From NCBI RefSeq assembly GCF_011075055.1, contig NC_058138.1, positions 5,910,001-5,974,000 on the forward strand: a stretch of 64,000 bases of DNA, written 5' to 3'. This stretch comes from Mangifera indica. Taxonomy: Eukaryota; Streptophyta; Magnoliopsida; Sapindales; Anacardiaceae. Shown here one piece after another: positions 23,009 to 33,216 of this stretch; the stretch's first letter is position 1; every line of letters starts with the position of its first letter. The translations under genes and the position numbers were made by a program. Below the pieces are notes generated by a model, which saw nothing but the letters and a program-made list of their open reading frames with translations, was not told where the DNA came from and ran no database searches.

Positions 23009-23902
23009 ATGGCCATTAAGCTTTCATCTTTATATGGTGAAAGATAAGTGCCGAAATGCACAAGCTCTTATTTCATTAGCTGGATTGTTTGTTAAACATA
23101 ATAGGGTGAATAAGGCCTCAGTTGATGTATTTAATGTTTTGTTAGGTGCTATTATGGAGAAGAAGAAAGGTTTTGAAGATGTGGTGTTTATTCATAAGAA
23201 AATGGTAAAAGCAGGAGTTTTGCCAAATTTTGATACTCTGAACTATTTGTTGGAGGTTTTATTTGAAAATAGTAGCATTGAGTCTGCTTTGGATCAGTAA
23301 GGAGAATGAACAAGAAAAGGTTTAGTCCTAATAGTAGGAATTTTGAGATAATAATAAAAGGTCTTATTTTGATCAATCAAGTGGATGATTCAGTTATCAT
23401 TTTAGGCGAGATATCTAATGCTGGATCTGAGTTGGAATTAAGTTTCTATACTTGTATAATACCACTGTTTTGTGGGGAAAATAAACTAGAGGAGGAAATC
23501 CAACCTTTAAGGTTGATGAGAGCTTCAAATCTTTTGCCGATGAGTTGATTTATAAAGAGTTGATTAGATGTGTATGTGAGAACCATAGATTAGATGATGT
23601 GAATAATCTTCTTGAAGAGATGATGGAAAACAGTAGAACACTTGTTGTTGATGTGCTTGTTGATCTAGTAGTCGGACCTTGTGCAATAGGAAAATTTGAT
23701 GAGGCTATGAATTTCTTGGAAGACAAATGTGGTCACATAACTTCTCCACACAACGCTATGCTTGAAGGTTGCTGCAATGTTGGTAAATTTTTTCTGGCGA
23801 AAAGTATCTTGGACAAAATGGCTGAGAGAAATACAACTGACTGTGATTCTTGGATATTATATTCATATAGCTTTGTGAGAATATGAAAATAATGAAAGCT
23901 AA
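23009..23902 (+). pseudogene. PPR-A: P-class pentatricopeptide-repeat pseudogene, 5' part
   Basis: ATG at 23009 gives MAIKLSSL, the start of the same targeting presequence as PPR-B, but a deletion of about 310 bp then joins it out of frame to the repeat region (23034 onward). Four frames carry PPR sequence: residues with VFIHKKMVKAGVLPNFDTL, NKKRFSPNSRNFEIIIKG, then ELIRCVCENHRLDDVNNLL and SPHNAMLEGCCNVGKFF. PPR proteins bind organellar RNA through tandem 35-residue helix pairs. Relative to PPR-B it also lost about 40 bp near 23115 and has frameshifts near 23300 and 23545. The gene is interrupted at 23902 by a 4.7-kb block and resumes at 28640. Confidence 0.8.
23783..23902 (+). repeat. 120-bp direct duplication, left copy
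   Basis: gtaaattttttctggcg..gaaagctaa is repeated at 28640-28759 with only about four differences. It flanks the inserted block 23903-28639 within PPR-A. Confidence 0.9.
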
Positions 23903-24254
23903 ACTTCATTTTTCTCCATATACAAATAACATATGACCAGTATAGCTTGTCTTACGAGATATGTTTAACCCTATATATATACACTACATGAATCACACGC
24001 ATTTGTATTGGATTTGATTATGACGTCTTAGGTTAAAGGATTACTTTGTATACTAGTGCAATTTTACGATAAGTCATTGACTATGATTTACTGACCATGT
24101 GACTTATCGTTATTGGGTCATGTTCTTTAGCTGTTAATCCATACCAACATCGTAATGACATGACCATCATCATCACCACACTAATGTCATCTCATGGCAT
24201 TCAACAAAGGTATTCGATATATCTACTATGTGATATAATTACCCCAGTTACGTC
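23903..24254. other. Unclassified inserted sequence, left part
   Basis: It has no counterpart in PPR-B, so it is part of the inserted block. Together with 28414-28639 it makes about 580 bp into which copia-A inserted. It is AT-rich without coding potential. A solo LTR of another element is a reasonable guess, but I could not define matching ends. Confidence 0.4.
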
Positions 24255-24616
24255 TGTTGTGCAGTGGAAATATAAAACACAATTTTTATACTATTGAATA
24301 TAATAAATAATTAAAGCAGAAAATAAAATGCAAAAAAATAAAAGAAAGAGAACACAAGAATTTACGAGGTTCGGTAAATGTACCTACGTCCTTGGTGCCA
24401 CTGACTACTTTCACTATCTTCAAAGAATAGTTACAAAGGAAAAATAAACTATTAGAGATCCCTAATAATAGGATTCTCTCAATACAATTGTGTATGACTA
24501 CAATTGTCTTTGGGATGATTTTGAACTAAAACCAAGGCCTCTATTTATAGCCTTTGGTAAAATACAAAGAGATTAAATTAATAGATGTGGGACATAAAGA
24601 GCCAATTATTTCAACA
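24255..24616 (-). repeat. Copia-A 3' LTR
   Basis: 362 bp; pairs with 28068-28413. It is longer by a short tatgactacaattg duplication near 24493. It contains a TATA-like ctatttata and the usual TGTTG..CAACA ends. Confidence 0.88.
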
Positions 24617-24706
24617 ATCTCCACTTTGGCAATTTAGCGCGTCCCACCAAATTTCCTTTATCCTTTCTTTTTTAGCGACGACTTCAAGTGCGCCTTTTGG
24701 CTCAAT

Positions 24707-25441
24707 TTAAGCTTGTAGGATATTGATCAAGTTCAAACAATGATTGAACTTGATCGTTGTTACCACCTTGGTCATCATATCTATAGGGTTCTCAGCAGTC
24801 CCAACATACAATAACAGATAAATAAAAAACCTATCTTGTAGCCTGCGAAAATATACACAATTATCATACTTGCTTCTTGTGTACCTATGCTCCATCATGA
24901 ATTGATCAAATTGCTTGTACCACTGTCTTGGTGACTGTTTTAGTCCATAAAGCGATCTCTTCAATTTGCAAACCCAATTCTCTTTATTAACAACCTTAAA
25001 TCCTTCAGGCTGAGTCATGTAGATTTCCTCTTCCAAATTACCATGTAAAAATGCAATTTTCAAATCAAGTTGAACTAGTTCAAGATTCAATTGTGCTACC
25101 AAGGCCAACAAAATTCTAATAGAGGAATGTTTAACAATTGGAGAAAATACCTCATTGAAATCAATCCTTTCCTTTTGAGCATAACCTTTTGCTACCAACT
25201 TTGCCTTATAGCAAACATCTTCTTTGTTAGGAAATCCATCTTTTCTTGCATACACCCACTTACACCCAATTGCCTTCTTGTTCTTTGGTAATTGAACTAA
25301 CTGCCAAGTTTCATTCTTCTGAAGGGATTGTAATTCCTCATCCATGGCTTTCTTCCACTTTTCAGCTTCTGAACTTTTGACTGCTTCTTTATAAGTGCAA
25401 GGAATATTATCATCTACAATTGGAAGTGCATAGGCCACCAT
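24707..25441 (-). pseudogene. Copia-A reverse transcriptase fused to RNase H tail
   Basis: A 244-residue minus-strand open frame. It contains EAEKWKKAMDEELQSL, the conserved start of copia reverse transcriptase, KWVYARKDG, LVAKGYAQK, the first catalytic region LVQLDLKIAFLHG (usual D-V-K-x-A-F-L-x-G; V replaced by L) and LKRSLYGLKQSPRQWY. At residues 213-214 the frame reads YV and jumps directly to GTAENPIDMMTK, the end of RNase H. The catalytic second D-D of YVDD, the thumb and nearly all of RNase H are gone, yet the frame stays open. The product could not polymerise DNA. Confidence 0.88.
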
Positions 25442-27110
25442 ATTAGCAAATCGAGCAGACTTACGTATTTCCCATTTTGGCCTATGTGATGCAATCGATT
25501 CTTGTTACTGCTGAGGTTCTTGGGTTAAAACCTCTCTATCTTCACTTTCCTCATCTGCCATTGGAGTATCACTATCATTTTTAACAACTCTGAATGGGTT
25601 TATTGTTGTGATTGTCTCAAACTCCACCTGTTGTGGAGTACACTCCACCTGCTATTGAGTATCATCGATCTTCTTAGTTACCTTCTTTAACATGGCAGAT
25701 TCATCAAAGGTAACATCCCTACTGTGAATGATTTTCTTCAACTTTGGACACCAAAGATGATATCCTTTCACTTCAGAACTAATGCCCATAAAGATTGTTT
25801 TCTTTGCTCTTAGATCTAATTTAGATTCCTTTATATGATAATAGGCAGTAGAACCAAACACACGTAAGGAATCATAGCCATTAGCAGGTTTTCTAGACCA
25901 TACCTCAAGAGGTGTTTTCCCTTCAATTGCAGTGGATGGTAAACGATTAATGAGATGACATGCATATGTAACAGCCTTAGCCCAAAATGGTTTACCCAAC
26001 CTAGCATTGGACAATATACGTCTAACCTTCTCCAACAAGGTTCAATTCATGCGTTCAGCCACCTCATTCTATTATGGTGTTCTTTTGACTGATAAATGAT
26101 GTACAATACCTTTAGCCTAACAAACTTAAAAAAACGGATCACTACTATACTCACCATCATTATCAGTCTTTAGTCGTTTGACCTTTCTGTCAGTCTTAGT
26201 TTCAACTATCTTTTTCCATTTTAGGAAAACACCTAATATGTCATTCTTCTTCTTTAAAGTGTACACCTATGTCTTTCCAAAAAAGTCATCAACAAAAGTA
26301 ACAAAATAGTGTCTACCTCCCAAAGAAGTTGTCTTAGTAGGTCTCCACACATCAGAGTGAACATAATCCAAAATACCTTTAGTATTACGAATTACAGTAC
26401 CAAATCTTACTTTTGTCTATTTTCCTAAGACACAATGCTTACAAAAATCCAACTTGCAGGTCTTTGCTCCTTTCAATAAGCCTTATTTTACCAAACTAAA
26501 TAAGGTTTTTTCCCCTGCATGTCCCAAACACATATGCCAAAGTCTGGTTGTTTCATCATCTACATCTTTTCTAGATACTGTAGTTGCTAATCCAAAAAGT
26601 GTTCCACCATTATAATAATATAAGTTATTTCTTCTTATACCTTTCATTACTACAAGAGCACTAGAGATAACTTTCAAAACTTCATCTTGCATTGACACCT
26701 TGCAGCCTCTGGATTCCAAAACTCCCAAAGAGATGAGATTTTTCTTTAATTGTGGTACATGTTAAACGTCTGTCAGAACTGTAGTTGATCCATCATGAGT
26801 CTTTAAACGGATTGAACTTATTCCTTCAGTTTTGTAAGGACTATCATTACCCATGAAAACAACTCCATCATTTAGTTTTTCATAATTGAAGAACCATTCC
26901 TTGTGTGGACACATATGATAAGTACAACCCGAATCTAGAAGCCATTTATCATACTGAGATGTCGTTGGTAGACTTACTAGAGCAAAATCTAACTCATCTT
27001 CTTTAATTTCAACTACACATGAAGCAACTTTGGTCTTTCTTTTATCTTTCCTTTGTAACTTCGAACAATCTTTCTTCCAATGTCCCTTCTCTCGGTAAAA
27101 AGCATATTCA
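25442..27110 (-). pseudogene. Copia-A zinc knuckle, protease and integrase remnant
   Basis: Minus strand. The region begins with a knuckle-like GHWKKDCSKL, then KWLLDSGCTYHMCPHKEWF, a well-kept aspartic protease signature (DSG). GAG-pre-integrase follows with LWHMCLGHAGEKTL (26728-26483), then integrase with FVTFVDDF and KTDNDGEY, interrupted by stops and frameshifts near 26070-26130 and 26420. The integrase C-terminus is open at 26038-25652 (LEKVRRILSNARLGKPFWA, PLEVWSRKPA, VFGSTAYYH). It processes and integrates element cDNA when intact; here the frame is broken. Confidence 0.85.
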
Positions 27111-27166
27111 TCTTAACTAGGTCTTTTTTGAGATCTATCCTTTCTTTCTTACTTTCGACTTTGACT

Positions 27167-27802
27167 TCATCCTCTTACAGTAAGGGCTTCAATAGTTATC
27201 TTTCTATTCTCTTGTTGATCTTTCTTTCGAATTTCATTATTATTCAAAGCAGCACATACCTTATCGTAAGTCACTTTCTCCTTTTCATGAAGTAATGTAA
27301 TACTTAAATGATCCAATTCTTCAGGAAGAGATTCTAATAGAAGCATTGTTTTATCTTCATCTTCGAAGGTTTCATCTAGGTTCAGTAAATCAGCTATTAA
27401 CTGGTTAAAAGTATTAATATAATCACTTATACTTGTACCAGGTTTCAATTGAAGACGAAACAGTCTTTTCTTCAAATAAAGTCTATTCTTATTACTCTTC
27501 TTCATATACTTGTTTTCTAATGTCTTCCACATTTTACTTGCAGACGTCTCTTTCATGAATGGATATTTCTGCTCTCTACAAAGATACATACGGATTGTAC
27601 CACAAGCTTGATGGTTAATCCTCACTCATTCTTTCTCATCCATCTTCTCTAGTTTTTCCTCCTCCAAAGCTATATCAAGGTTTTCTTGACACAAGGCGTC
27701 CATCACTTCATATTGCCATAAGCCAAAATTGTTTCAACCATCAAATTTTTCCACATCAATTTTTGCGGTTGTCACAATTGTCTTTGTTGATGTCGATGTC
27801 AT
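27167..27802 (-). pseudogene. Copia-A gag
   Basis: Minus-strand ATG at 27802 (MTSTSTKTIVTTAKID..). An in-frame stop replaces Trp in the usual D-G-x-N-F/Y motif, and a second replaces Trp near 27627. From 27625 a 152-codon frame stays open to 27167, carrying SASKMWKTLENKYMKK, RLYLKKRLFRLQLKPGTSI and LLLESLPEELDHL, the UBN2-type copia gag fold. The open frame begins with GTG, so it is not a genuine start. Confidence 0.85.
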
Positions 27803-28052
27803 TTTTTGCTGACTACAATTTACTTGGTAGATAGTTTTTCAAATAACCAAGTTTCACAAAATTATATTCAATAGCTAAAACAAAATTACTATAACCTAAG
27901 ATAGTAGTAAGTGCCAAAAAATGATAATATATGCACTAAAAAAGTACCTAGGAAAGATTGTTGGGGACAAAGCCTCCTTAAAAACCAATCTCCTTAGACA
28001 AAATTTTCCTAGACATGCACATAACCATATAAATAGCTACTCACTGTCCTAA

Positions 28053-28067
28053 GGCTCTGATATCACT
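28053..28067 (-). other. Primer-binding site of copia-A
   Basis: Minus strand AGTGATATCAGAGCC beside the 5' LTR; matches TGGTATCAGAGCC except at the first bases. Confidence 0.75.
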
Positions 28068-28413
28068 TGTTGTGAAGTGGAAATATAAAACACAATTTCT
28101 ATGCTATTGAATATAATAAATAATTAAAGCAAAAAATAAAATGTAGAAAAATAAAAAAAAGACAACACAAGAATTTACGAGGTTTGGTAAATGTACCTAC
28201 GTCTTCGGCGCCGCTAACTACTTTTACTACCTTCAAAGAATAGTTACAAAGGAAAAATAAACTATTAGAGATCCCTAATAATAAGATTCTTTCAATACAA
28301 TTGTCTTTGGGATGATTTTGAACTAAAACCAAGGTCTCTATTTATAGCCTTTGGTAAAATACAAAGAGATTAAATTAATAGATATGGGACATAAAGAGCC
28401 AATTATTTCAACA
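28068..28413 (-). repeat. Copia-A 5' LTR
   Basis: 346 bp; near-identical partner of 24255-24616, with about a dozen substitutions and one 15-bp length difference by eye. An overlapping 77-residue frame is spurious. Confidence 0.88.
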
Positions 28414-28639
28414 ATGTCACATTTGTAAGGAACAATTCAATGACTCAATAAGTATATTAAGTAAGTCATCCAGACAGTTCACATATATACTTTATATCAT
28501 CACAAATAAAGGAAACAACTTATGCATATGAACAAAAAACTACTTCTTTTATTAATAATTCACATAAATGTACATACAAGATTAAAATGCCCCTGAAACC
28601 GATAACACAAATAGTTCCTAGTGCATACATTAACAGCTA
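28414..28639. other. Unclassified inserted sequence, right part
   Basis: Continuation of 23903-24254 on the other side of copia-A; absent from PPR-B. It ends at the right copy of the 120-bp duplication. Confidence 0.4.
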
Positions 28640-29590
28640 GTAAATTTTTTCTGGCGAAAAGTATCTTAGACAAAATGGCTGAGAGAAACATAACTGATTG
28701 TGATTCTTGGATATTATATTCATATAGCTTTGTGAGAATATGAAAATAATGAAAGCTAATGAACTTCTTTGTAGAATGTTTTTATTTTCCATAGTTCCTG
28801 ACTCTGCGACATACTCAGCTCTTGTTGTAGTCAACTGTCAATCGAGAAAGTATGAGGATGCTCTGTAGTTGTTCCATCGAGTTTGTATTAAAAATTGGTT
28901 TCTGGATTCTATATCTTATTAGGAATTATGGAGAGCCTTTGCTAAACAGGTAAGATTTGGAGGCTGCTTAAGTATTTCATTACATGTCAAAGAACAGATG
29001 CTCCCTCAACCCCTCTTCTTACAATATGTTGATAGGCAGCATGTATAGCATGGGACAAGTGGATAAAGCAATTAGGCTACGGGGTTTTGCTTCCAGTTCT
29101 ATACTTCTTATACTACTCTAACTTACATGACAATCATGCATGGATTATCAAAATTAAAAATGGCTAAAGGAATAATGGTAATTCTCTCACAAATTTTGGT
29201 GGACAATTGTGTTATTTATGTGGAAGTATATTACATCCTCATGCAAAGCATAAGTGCACAAAATTGAACTAAGGATTCTGCTTTCTTTTTCAATGTGATC
29301 GTTAATGAGGGTTTAGTGCCGAACCAAGAAACAATGCATACTCTTCAGTGTTGTTTGGCTGGCCAATCTGACTTGCTCATGGTTTCCATGTACAACATAC
29401 TTATCAACGGCCTCTAGAAAGAGGGTCTAAAATGTCAGGCATACCGATTATTGGATCTAATGTTGGAAAAAGGTTGGGTACCAGATGTTACAACTCACAG
29501 ACTGTTGGTTGGGTCTTTGGTCTCAATGCAAAAAATGAAACTGTAATTAGAAAGTTTCCAAATTACCCTAGTGGAAAACTTACCATGATG
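28640..29590 (+). pseudogene. PPR-A pseudogene, 3' part
   Basis: Begins with the repeated 120 bp (28640-28759), then follows PPR-B closely. Plus-strand readings in shifting frames give NELLCRMF..SIVPDSATYSALVV, a region homologous to the PPR-B stretch ending SYNMLIGSMCG, and later VNEGLVPNQETMHTLQCCL and LLDLMLEKGWVPDVTTH, all P-class PPR repeats. Many stops are present, for example within the stretch matching LHPSSYNML of PPR-B. It is less complete than PPR-B in some parts but keeps others, so neither copy is functional. Confidence 0.78.
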
Positions 29591-29599
29591 GGATGTAAG

Positions 29600-29887
29600 T
29601 AGGGCTAGATTTGAGCCAAGCTCGAGAGCTTGGCTCGGTTTACATATAGTTGAGCTCGAGCTCGTGAAAGCTAAGCTTGAACTCAACTCGAATTTGGCTC
29701 AGCTTGTTGTTCGTTATTAAAATGACGTTGTTTTAATACATATTGATCAAAATGACGTCGTTTTATATCAAAATTTTTAATTGGAAAATTTGGCAAGTAG
29801 TTCGAGCTCGAGCTTGAGCTCGTATAAGGCTCGTTCGAGCTGAGCTCAAGCTCGAGCTCGAACGGGCTCGTTTTGAGTTCAGCCCTA
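29600..29887. mobile_element. hAT-type MITE, copy 1
   Basis: 288 bp, ends TAGGGCT..AGCCCTA, rich in gagctcgagct-type palindromic motifs, flanked by the perfect 8-bp duplication GATGTAAG (29592-29599, 29888-29895). Eight-base duplications and these ends indicate a non-autonomous hAT element. The duplicated segment at 56537-56544 has a single GATGTAAG with no insert, so the insertion is proven by an empty paralogous site. Confidence 0.92.
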
Positions 29888-30309
29888 GATGTAAGCTTCT
29901 TTGGGATTTAAGCAGTTTTGGTCGAGTTGCATTAGAAATCAGTCTATAATGTCATACGATTGTAAAGCCAGATTAGTTGTTCTTTACCTAGCCATCCTAT
30001 AATCTGTGACATGATGCCACTGCACTGTAAATTCCAAAGAGAAACTTATTTGTCGAAATCTCCATAAACGTTGTGGCATCATAAGCATTTTGGTCCACTG
30101 TATTTTTTGTTTAGTACTTGTGCTTTGCTCTTTTCATTATTTCCTGTCAGTTTAATTTTTATTATGGTGCAATATGTTCAATATGCACCCGGGAAATCTC
30201 CTTGTTCTGTTAAGTCATACTTGATATGCTATCAATGAAGTTAGTGCTTGGGTATTTAATTTGACTCAAGTCAATTTCTGAAAAATGATCCTGTGGTCCA
30301 TGACCTTTC
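29888..30309 (+). other. PPR-A 3' flank
   Basis: Noncoding; aligns with 56545-56955 downstream of PPR-B. It ends at the copia-B target site CTTTC. Confidence 0.6.
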
Positions 30310-30744
30310 TGTTGAGAATTTTTCAGAAAAATTAAACTTGACTTTTCATCTTCAGCAGTGGGCAGAAACGTGCGGTGAATGTAAGGGACGTTTTGGGAAG
30401 GCAAATGGATGCCGTTTTGGGTGAATCAAACATGGATTTAAAGCTTATTAAGTCTAGTTTTAAATGGTGCAAGTTTCAGGTTCATTGAAGTTTTCTAAAG
30501 AAAGTTATAGCTATTTTAGTAACAGCTGCGCAGAAATAATATCTGCTGTTTAGACTTTTATTCTGCACGTTTTTTTAATGGTTAATAGCTGATGTTTAGG
30601 TATATAAAAAGACTTGTAATCAGTTGTTATGTGTGTGGATTTATGAAGTGAATATATAGAAATAAAAGCTTTGAAGTTAACTTTTTTCTTTCTTCCTCAT
30701 TTGTGTTAAGAATCCATACTTGTAACTCACCATAGCTTCCAACA
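30310..30744 (+). repeat. Copia-B 5' LTR
   Basis: 435 bp; TATA-like tatataaaaag near 30600 followed by the presumed transcribed region. Ends AACA. Pairs with 32782-33216. Confidence 0.93.
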
Positions 30745-30746
30745 AA

Positions 30747-30760
30747 TTGGTATCAGAGCC
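30747..30760 (+). other. Primer-binding site of copia-B
   Basis: TTGGTATCAGAGCC, two bases after the LTR end; standard plant copia initiator-Met-tRNA site. Confidence 0.88.
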
Positions 30761-30768
30761 TTGTTAAA

Positions 30769-30885
30769 ATGACGACCAAAACTAATATCACTTTCCAATA
30801 CCCACAACTGACCAAAACAAACTATGATCGATGGGCGCTACGCATGAAGGCCATAATTGGGTCTCATGGCTTATGGGACAAAACT
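30769..30885 (+). pseudogene. Copia-B gag N-terminus, truncated
   Basis: ATG at 30769 gives MTTKTNITFQYPQLTKTNYD and [16 protein letters not shown], the conserved N-terminus of copia gag, then a stop. The sequence changes at about 30865-30880 into the integrase C-terminal region in a different frame, marking the deletion junction. Confidence 0.85.
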
Positions 30886-32724
30886 TGATGATAGGAGCAA
30901 GAAGATGGTGTTTATTGGCTATGTCGAGAACTCTAAAGGGTACAAATGTTTCGATCCCGTTTCCAAGAAAGTTGTGATTAGTAGAGATGTGAAATTTGAG
31001 GAAGATGCTTCATGGGATTGGAGTGTTCAAAAAGAAGAAACATATAGTTTTCTTCCATATTTGGGAGAAGACGAAAATGAAGACCAAGAGATTGAAGGCG
31101 AAAGTCCAACTTCTTTCACACCCACTTCTTCCTCAACAAGCTCAAGCAAACAACCTCAAAGATTTCAAAGCATAAGAGATCTCTATGATACTACCGAAAG
31201 AATAGACAGTGAGAATCTTTTTTGTCTATTTGCAAATGATGAATCTTTGAGTTTTGAAGAAGCTGCTAAAGACAAGAAATGGGTACAAGCTATGGAGGAA
31301 GAAATTCATTCCATTGAGAAAAATAACACTTGGGAGTTTGTCACACTACCAAGTGGTCATCAAGCAATTGGGGTTAAATGGGTTTATAAGCTAAAGAAAA
31401 ATGCGAAAGGAGAAATTGAGAGTTATAAGGCGAGACTAGTTGCAAAAGGGTATAAACAAAATCATGGTGTGGATTATGAAGAAGTATTTGCTCCCGTTGC
31501 TCACTTAGAGACAATACGGTTATTGGTCGCTCTTGCAGCCCAAAACCAGTGGACAATTCATCAAATGGATGTAAAGTCAGCCTTTCTAAATGGTGCACTT
31601 GAAGAAGAAGTATATGTGGAACAACCGAATGGATTTACGGTTGAAGGTCATCAAGATAAGGTGTTAAGATTGAAGAAGGCGTTGTATGGCCTTAAACAAG
31701 CACCACGGGCTTGGTATAGTCGCCTTGACAAATATCTTCATAAGAATGGTTTCTTAAGATGTGTTCATGAATATGCACTTTATGTTAAAAAAGAGAAAGA
31801 TGATATTTTATTTGTGTGCATTTATGTGGATGACCTTATTCTTACAGGAAATAATCCACAAGTGTATGATGATTTTAAGAAGGCGATGGCACGAGAATTT
31901 GAGATGAGTGACATGGGGCTTATGTCATATTATTTGGGGATAGAAGTAAAACAATGAAGTGACGGGATATTTATCTCTCAAGAGGCATATGCAAGAGAGA
32001 TTATAAAGAAGTTTAGATGATAGATTGCAATCCCGTGAATACCCCAATGGAGTGCGGAGTAAAACTCTCCAAGAAGGATGGAGTAAGGAAAATTGATTCA
32101 ACCACATTTCGAAGCCTTGTGGGAAGCCTAAGGTACTTGACATGTACTAGGCCCAATATATTATTTGTCGTGGGATTAGTGAGTCGGTTTATGGAGAATC
32201 CAAGTGGAGAACACATGCGAGCTGTAAAGAGAATTCTTCGATATTTAAAAGGTACTCTTGATTATGGCATTTTTTATACTTCTTCGAATGAGGCTCACTT
32301 AAAAGGATATTGTGATAGTGATTATGCCGGTGATATTGATGATCGGAAGAGTACTACCGGGTTTATATTTTTCTTTGGAGAAAATGCAATTTCATGGTGT
32401 TCAAAGAAACAATCAATTGTAACACTCTCAACATGTGAATCGGAGTATGTTTCTACAACTGCCGGTGCATGTCATGCGATGTGGCTAAGAAGATTGCTGG
32501 ATGAACTTCATTTTGCTCAAAAAGAAGCAACTAAACTTATGGTGGACAACAAATCAGCCATTGCTCTTGCGAAAAATCCGGTGTTTCATGATCGAAGCAA
32601 GCATATAGATGCAAGGTTTCATTTTATTCGAGATTGCATTACCAACAAGGAGGTTGAGGTAGAGTATATCAAAACTCTTGATCAAATAGCTGATATTTTT
32701 ACAAAACCCCATCAAGAAAGATAG
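30857..32724 (+). pseudogene. Copia-B reverse transcriptase and RNase H, one frameshift
   Basis: Frame one (30857-31957, 366 residues): integrase tail ([15 protein letters not shown]), then reverse transcriptase with [29 protein letters not shown], the catalytic [10 protein letters not shown] and an intact YVDD ([12 protein letters not shown]). A stop at 31957 and a frame change near 32015 separate it from frame two (32017-32724), which carries MIDCNPVNTPMECG, RFMENPSGEHMRAVKRIL and RNase H with CDSDYAGDIDDRKSTTG, SWCSKKQ, STCESEY and DNKSAIALAKNPV. RNase H ends near the polypurine tract. Catalytic residues look intact; only the frameshift, stop and missing gag/protease/integrase inactivate it. 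Confidence 0.92.
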
Positions 32725-32781
32725 ATTTCAGCAGCTTAGAGAGATGATTGGAGTTGTGAAGAAGTCAAGTTTACAAGGGGG

Positions 32782-33216
32782 TGTTGAGAATTTTTCAGAA
32801 AAATTAAACTTGACTTCTCATCTTCAGCAGTGGGCAGAAACGTGCGGTGAATGTAAGGGACGTTTTGGGAAGCCAAACGGATGCCGTTTTGGGTGAATCA
32901 AATATGGATTTAAAGCTTATTAAGTCTAGTTTTAAATGGTGCAAGTTTCAGGTCCATTGAAGTTTTATAAAGAAAGTTATAGCTATTTTAGTAACAGCTG
33001 CGCAGAAATAATATCTGCTGTTTAGACTTTTATTCTGCACGTTTTTTTAATGGTTAATAGCTGATGTTTAGGTATATAAAAAGACTTGTAATCAGTTGTT
33101 ATGTGTGTGGATTTATGAAGTGAATATATAGAAATAAAAGCTTTGAAGTTAACTTTTTTCTTTCTTCCTCATTTGGGTTAAGAATCCAGACTTGTAACTC
33201 ACCATAGCTTCCCACA
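32782..33216 (+). repeat. Copia-B 3' LTR
   Basis: 435 bp, preceded by the polypurine tract (32773-32781). Ends CACA instead of AACA through one substitution. Confidence 0.93.

Larger units (their letters stand above)
24255..28413 (-). mobile_element. Ty1/copia element 'copia-A' (TNT1-like), internally deleted
   Basis: Bounded by two LTRs (24255-24616 and 28068-28413), each starting TGTTGTG and ending TTCAACA on the plus strand. Flanks acgtc (24250-24254) and atgtc (28414-28418) look like a 5-bp target duplication with one mismatch. On the minus strand the order is 5' LTR, primer-binding site (28053-28067), gag, CCHC and protease, integrase, reverse transcriptase, polypurine-like tract (aaagtggagat, 24617-24627), 3' LTR. 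The reverse transcriptase is fused in frame to the last residues of RNase H. Several stops elsewhere make it non-autonomous. Confidence 0.88.
30310..33216 (+). mobile_element. Ty1/copia element 'copia-B', recent, internally deleted
   Basis: Two LTRs of identical length (435 bp; 30310-30744 and 32782-33216) start TGTTGAGAA and differ at about nine positions by my count. Perfect 5-bp target duplication CTTTC (30305-30309, 33217-33221). Primer-binding site TTGGTATCAGAGCC (30747-30760) and polypurine tract acaagggggtg precede and follow the coding region. Only the first about 35 codons of gag remain before a deletion joins them to the integrase tail; protease and most of integrase are missing. 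The corresponding place in the other duplicate (near 56955) has no element. Confidence 0.93.

Noticed and set aside
25091..25291. 66-residue plus-strand ORF
   Set aside because: Antisense to copia-A reverse transcriptase.
29600..29887. Regulatory palindrome cluster (gagctcgagct)
   Set aside because: The palindromes are fully explained by the hAT-MITE, whose ends and target duplication are exact.
31374..32216. Three minus-strand ORFs
   Set aside because: Antisense to the copia-B reverse transcriptase/RNase H, which has clear conserved motifs.
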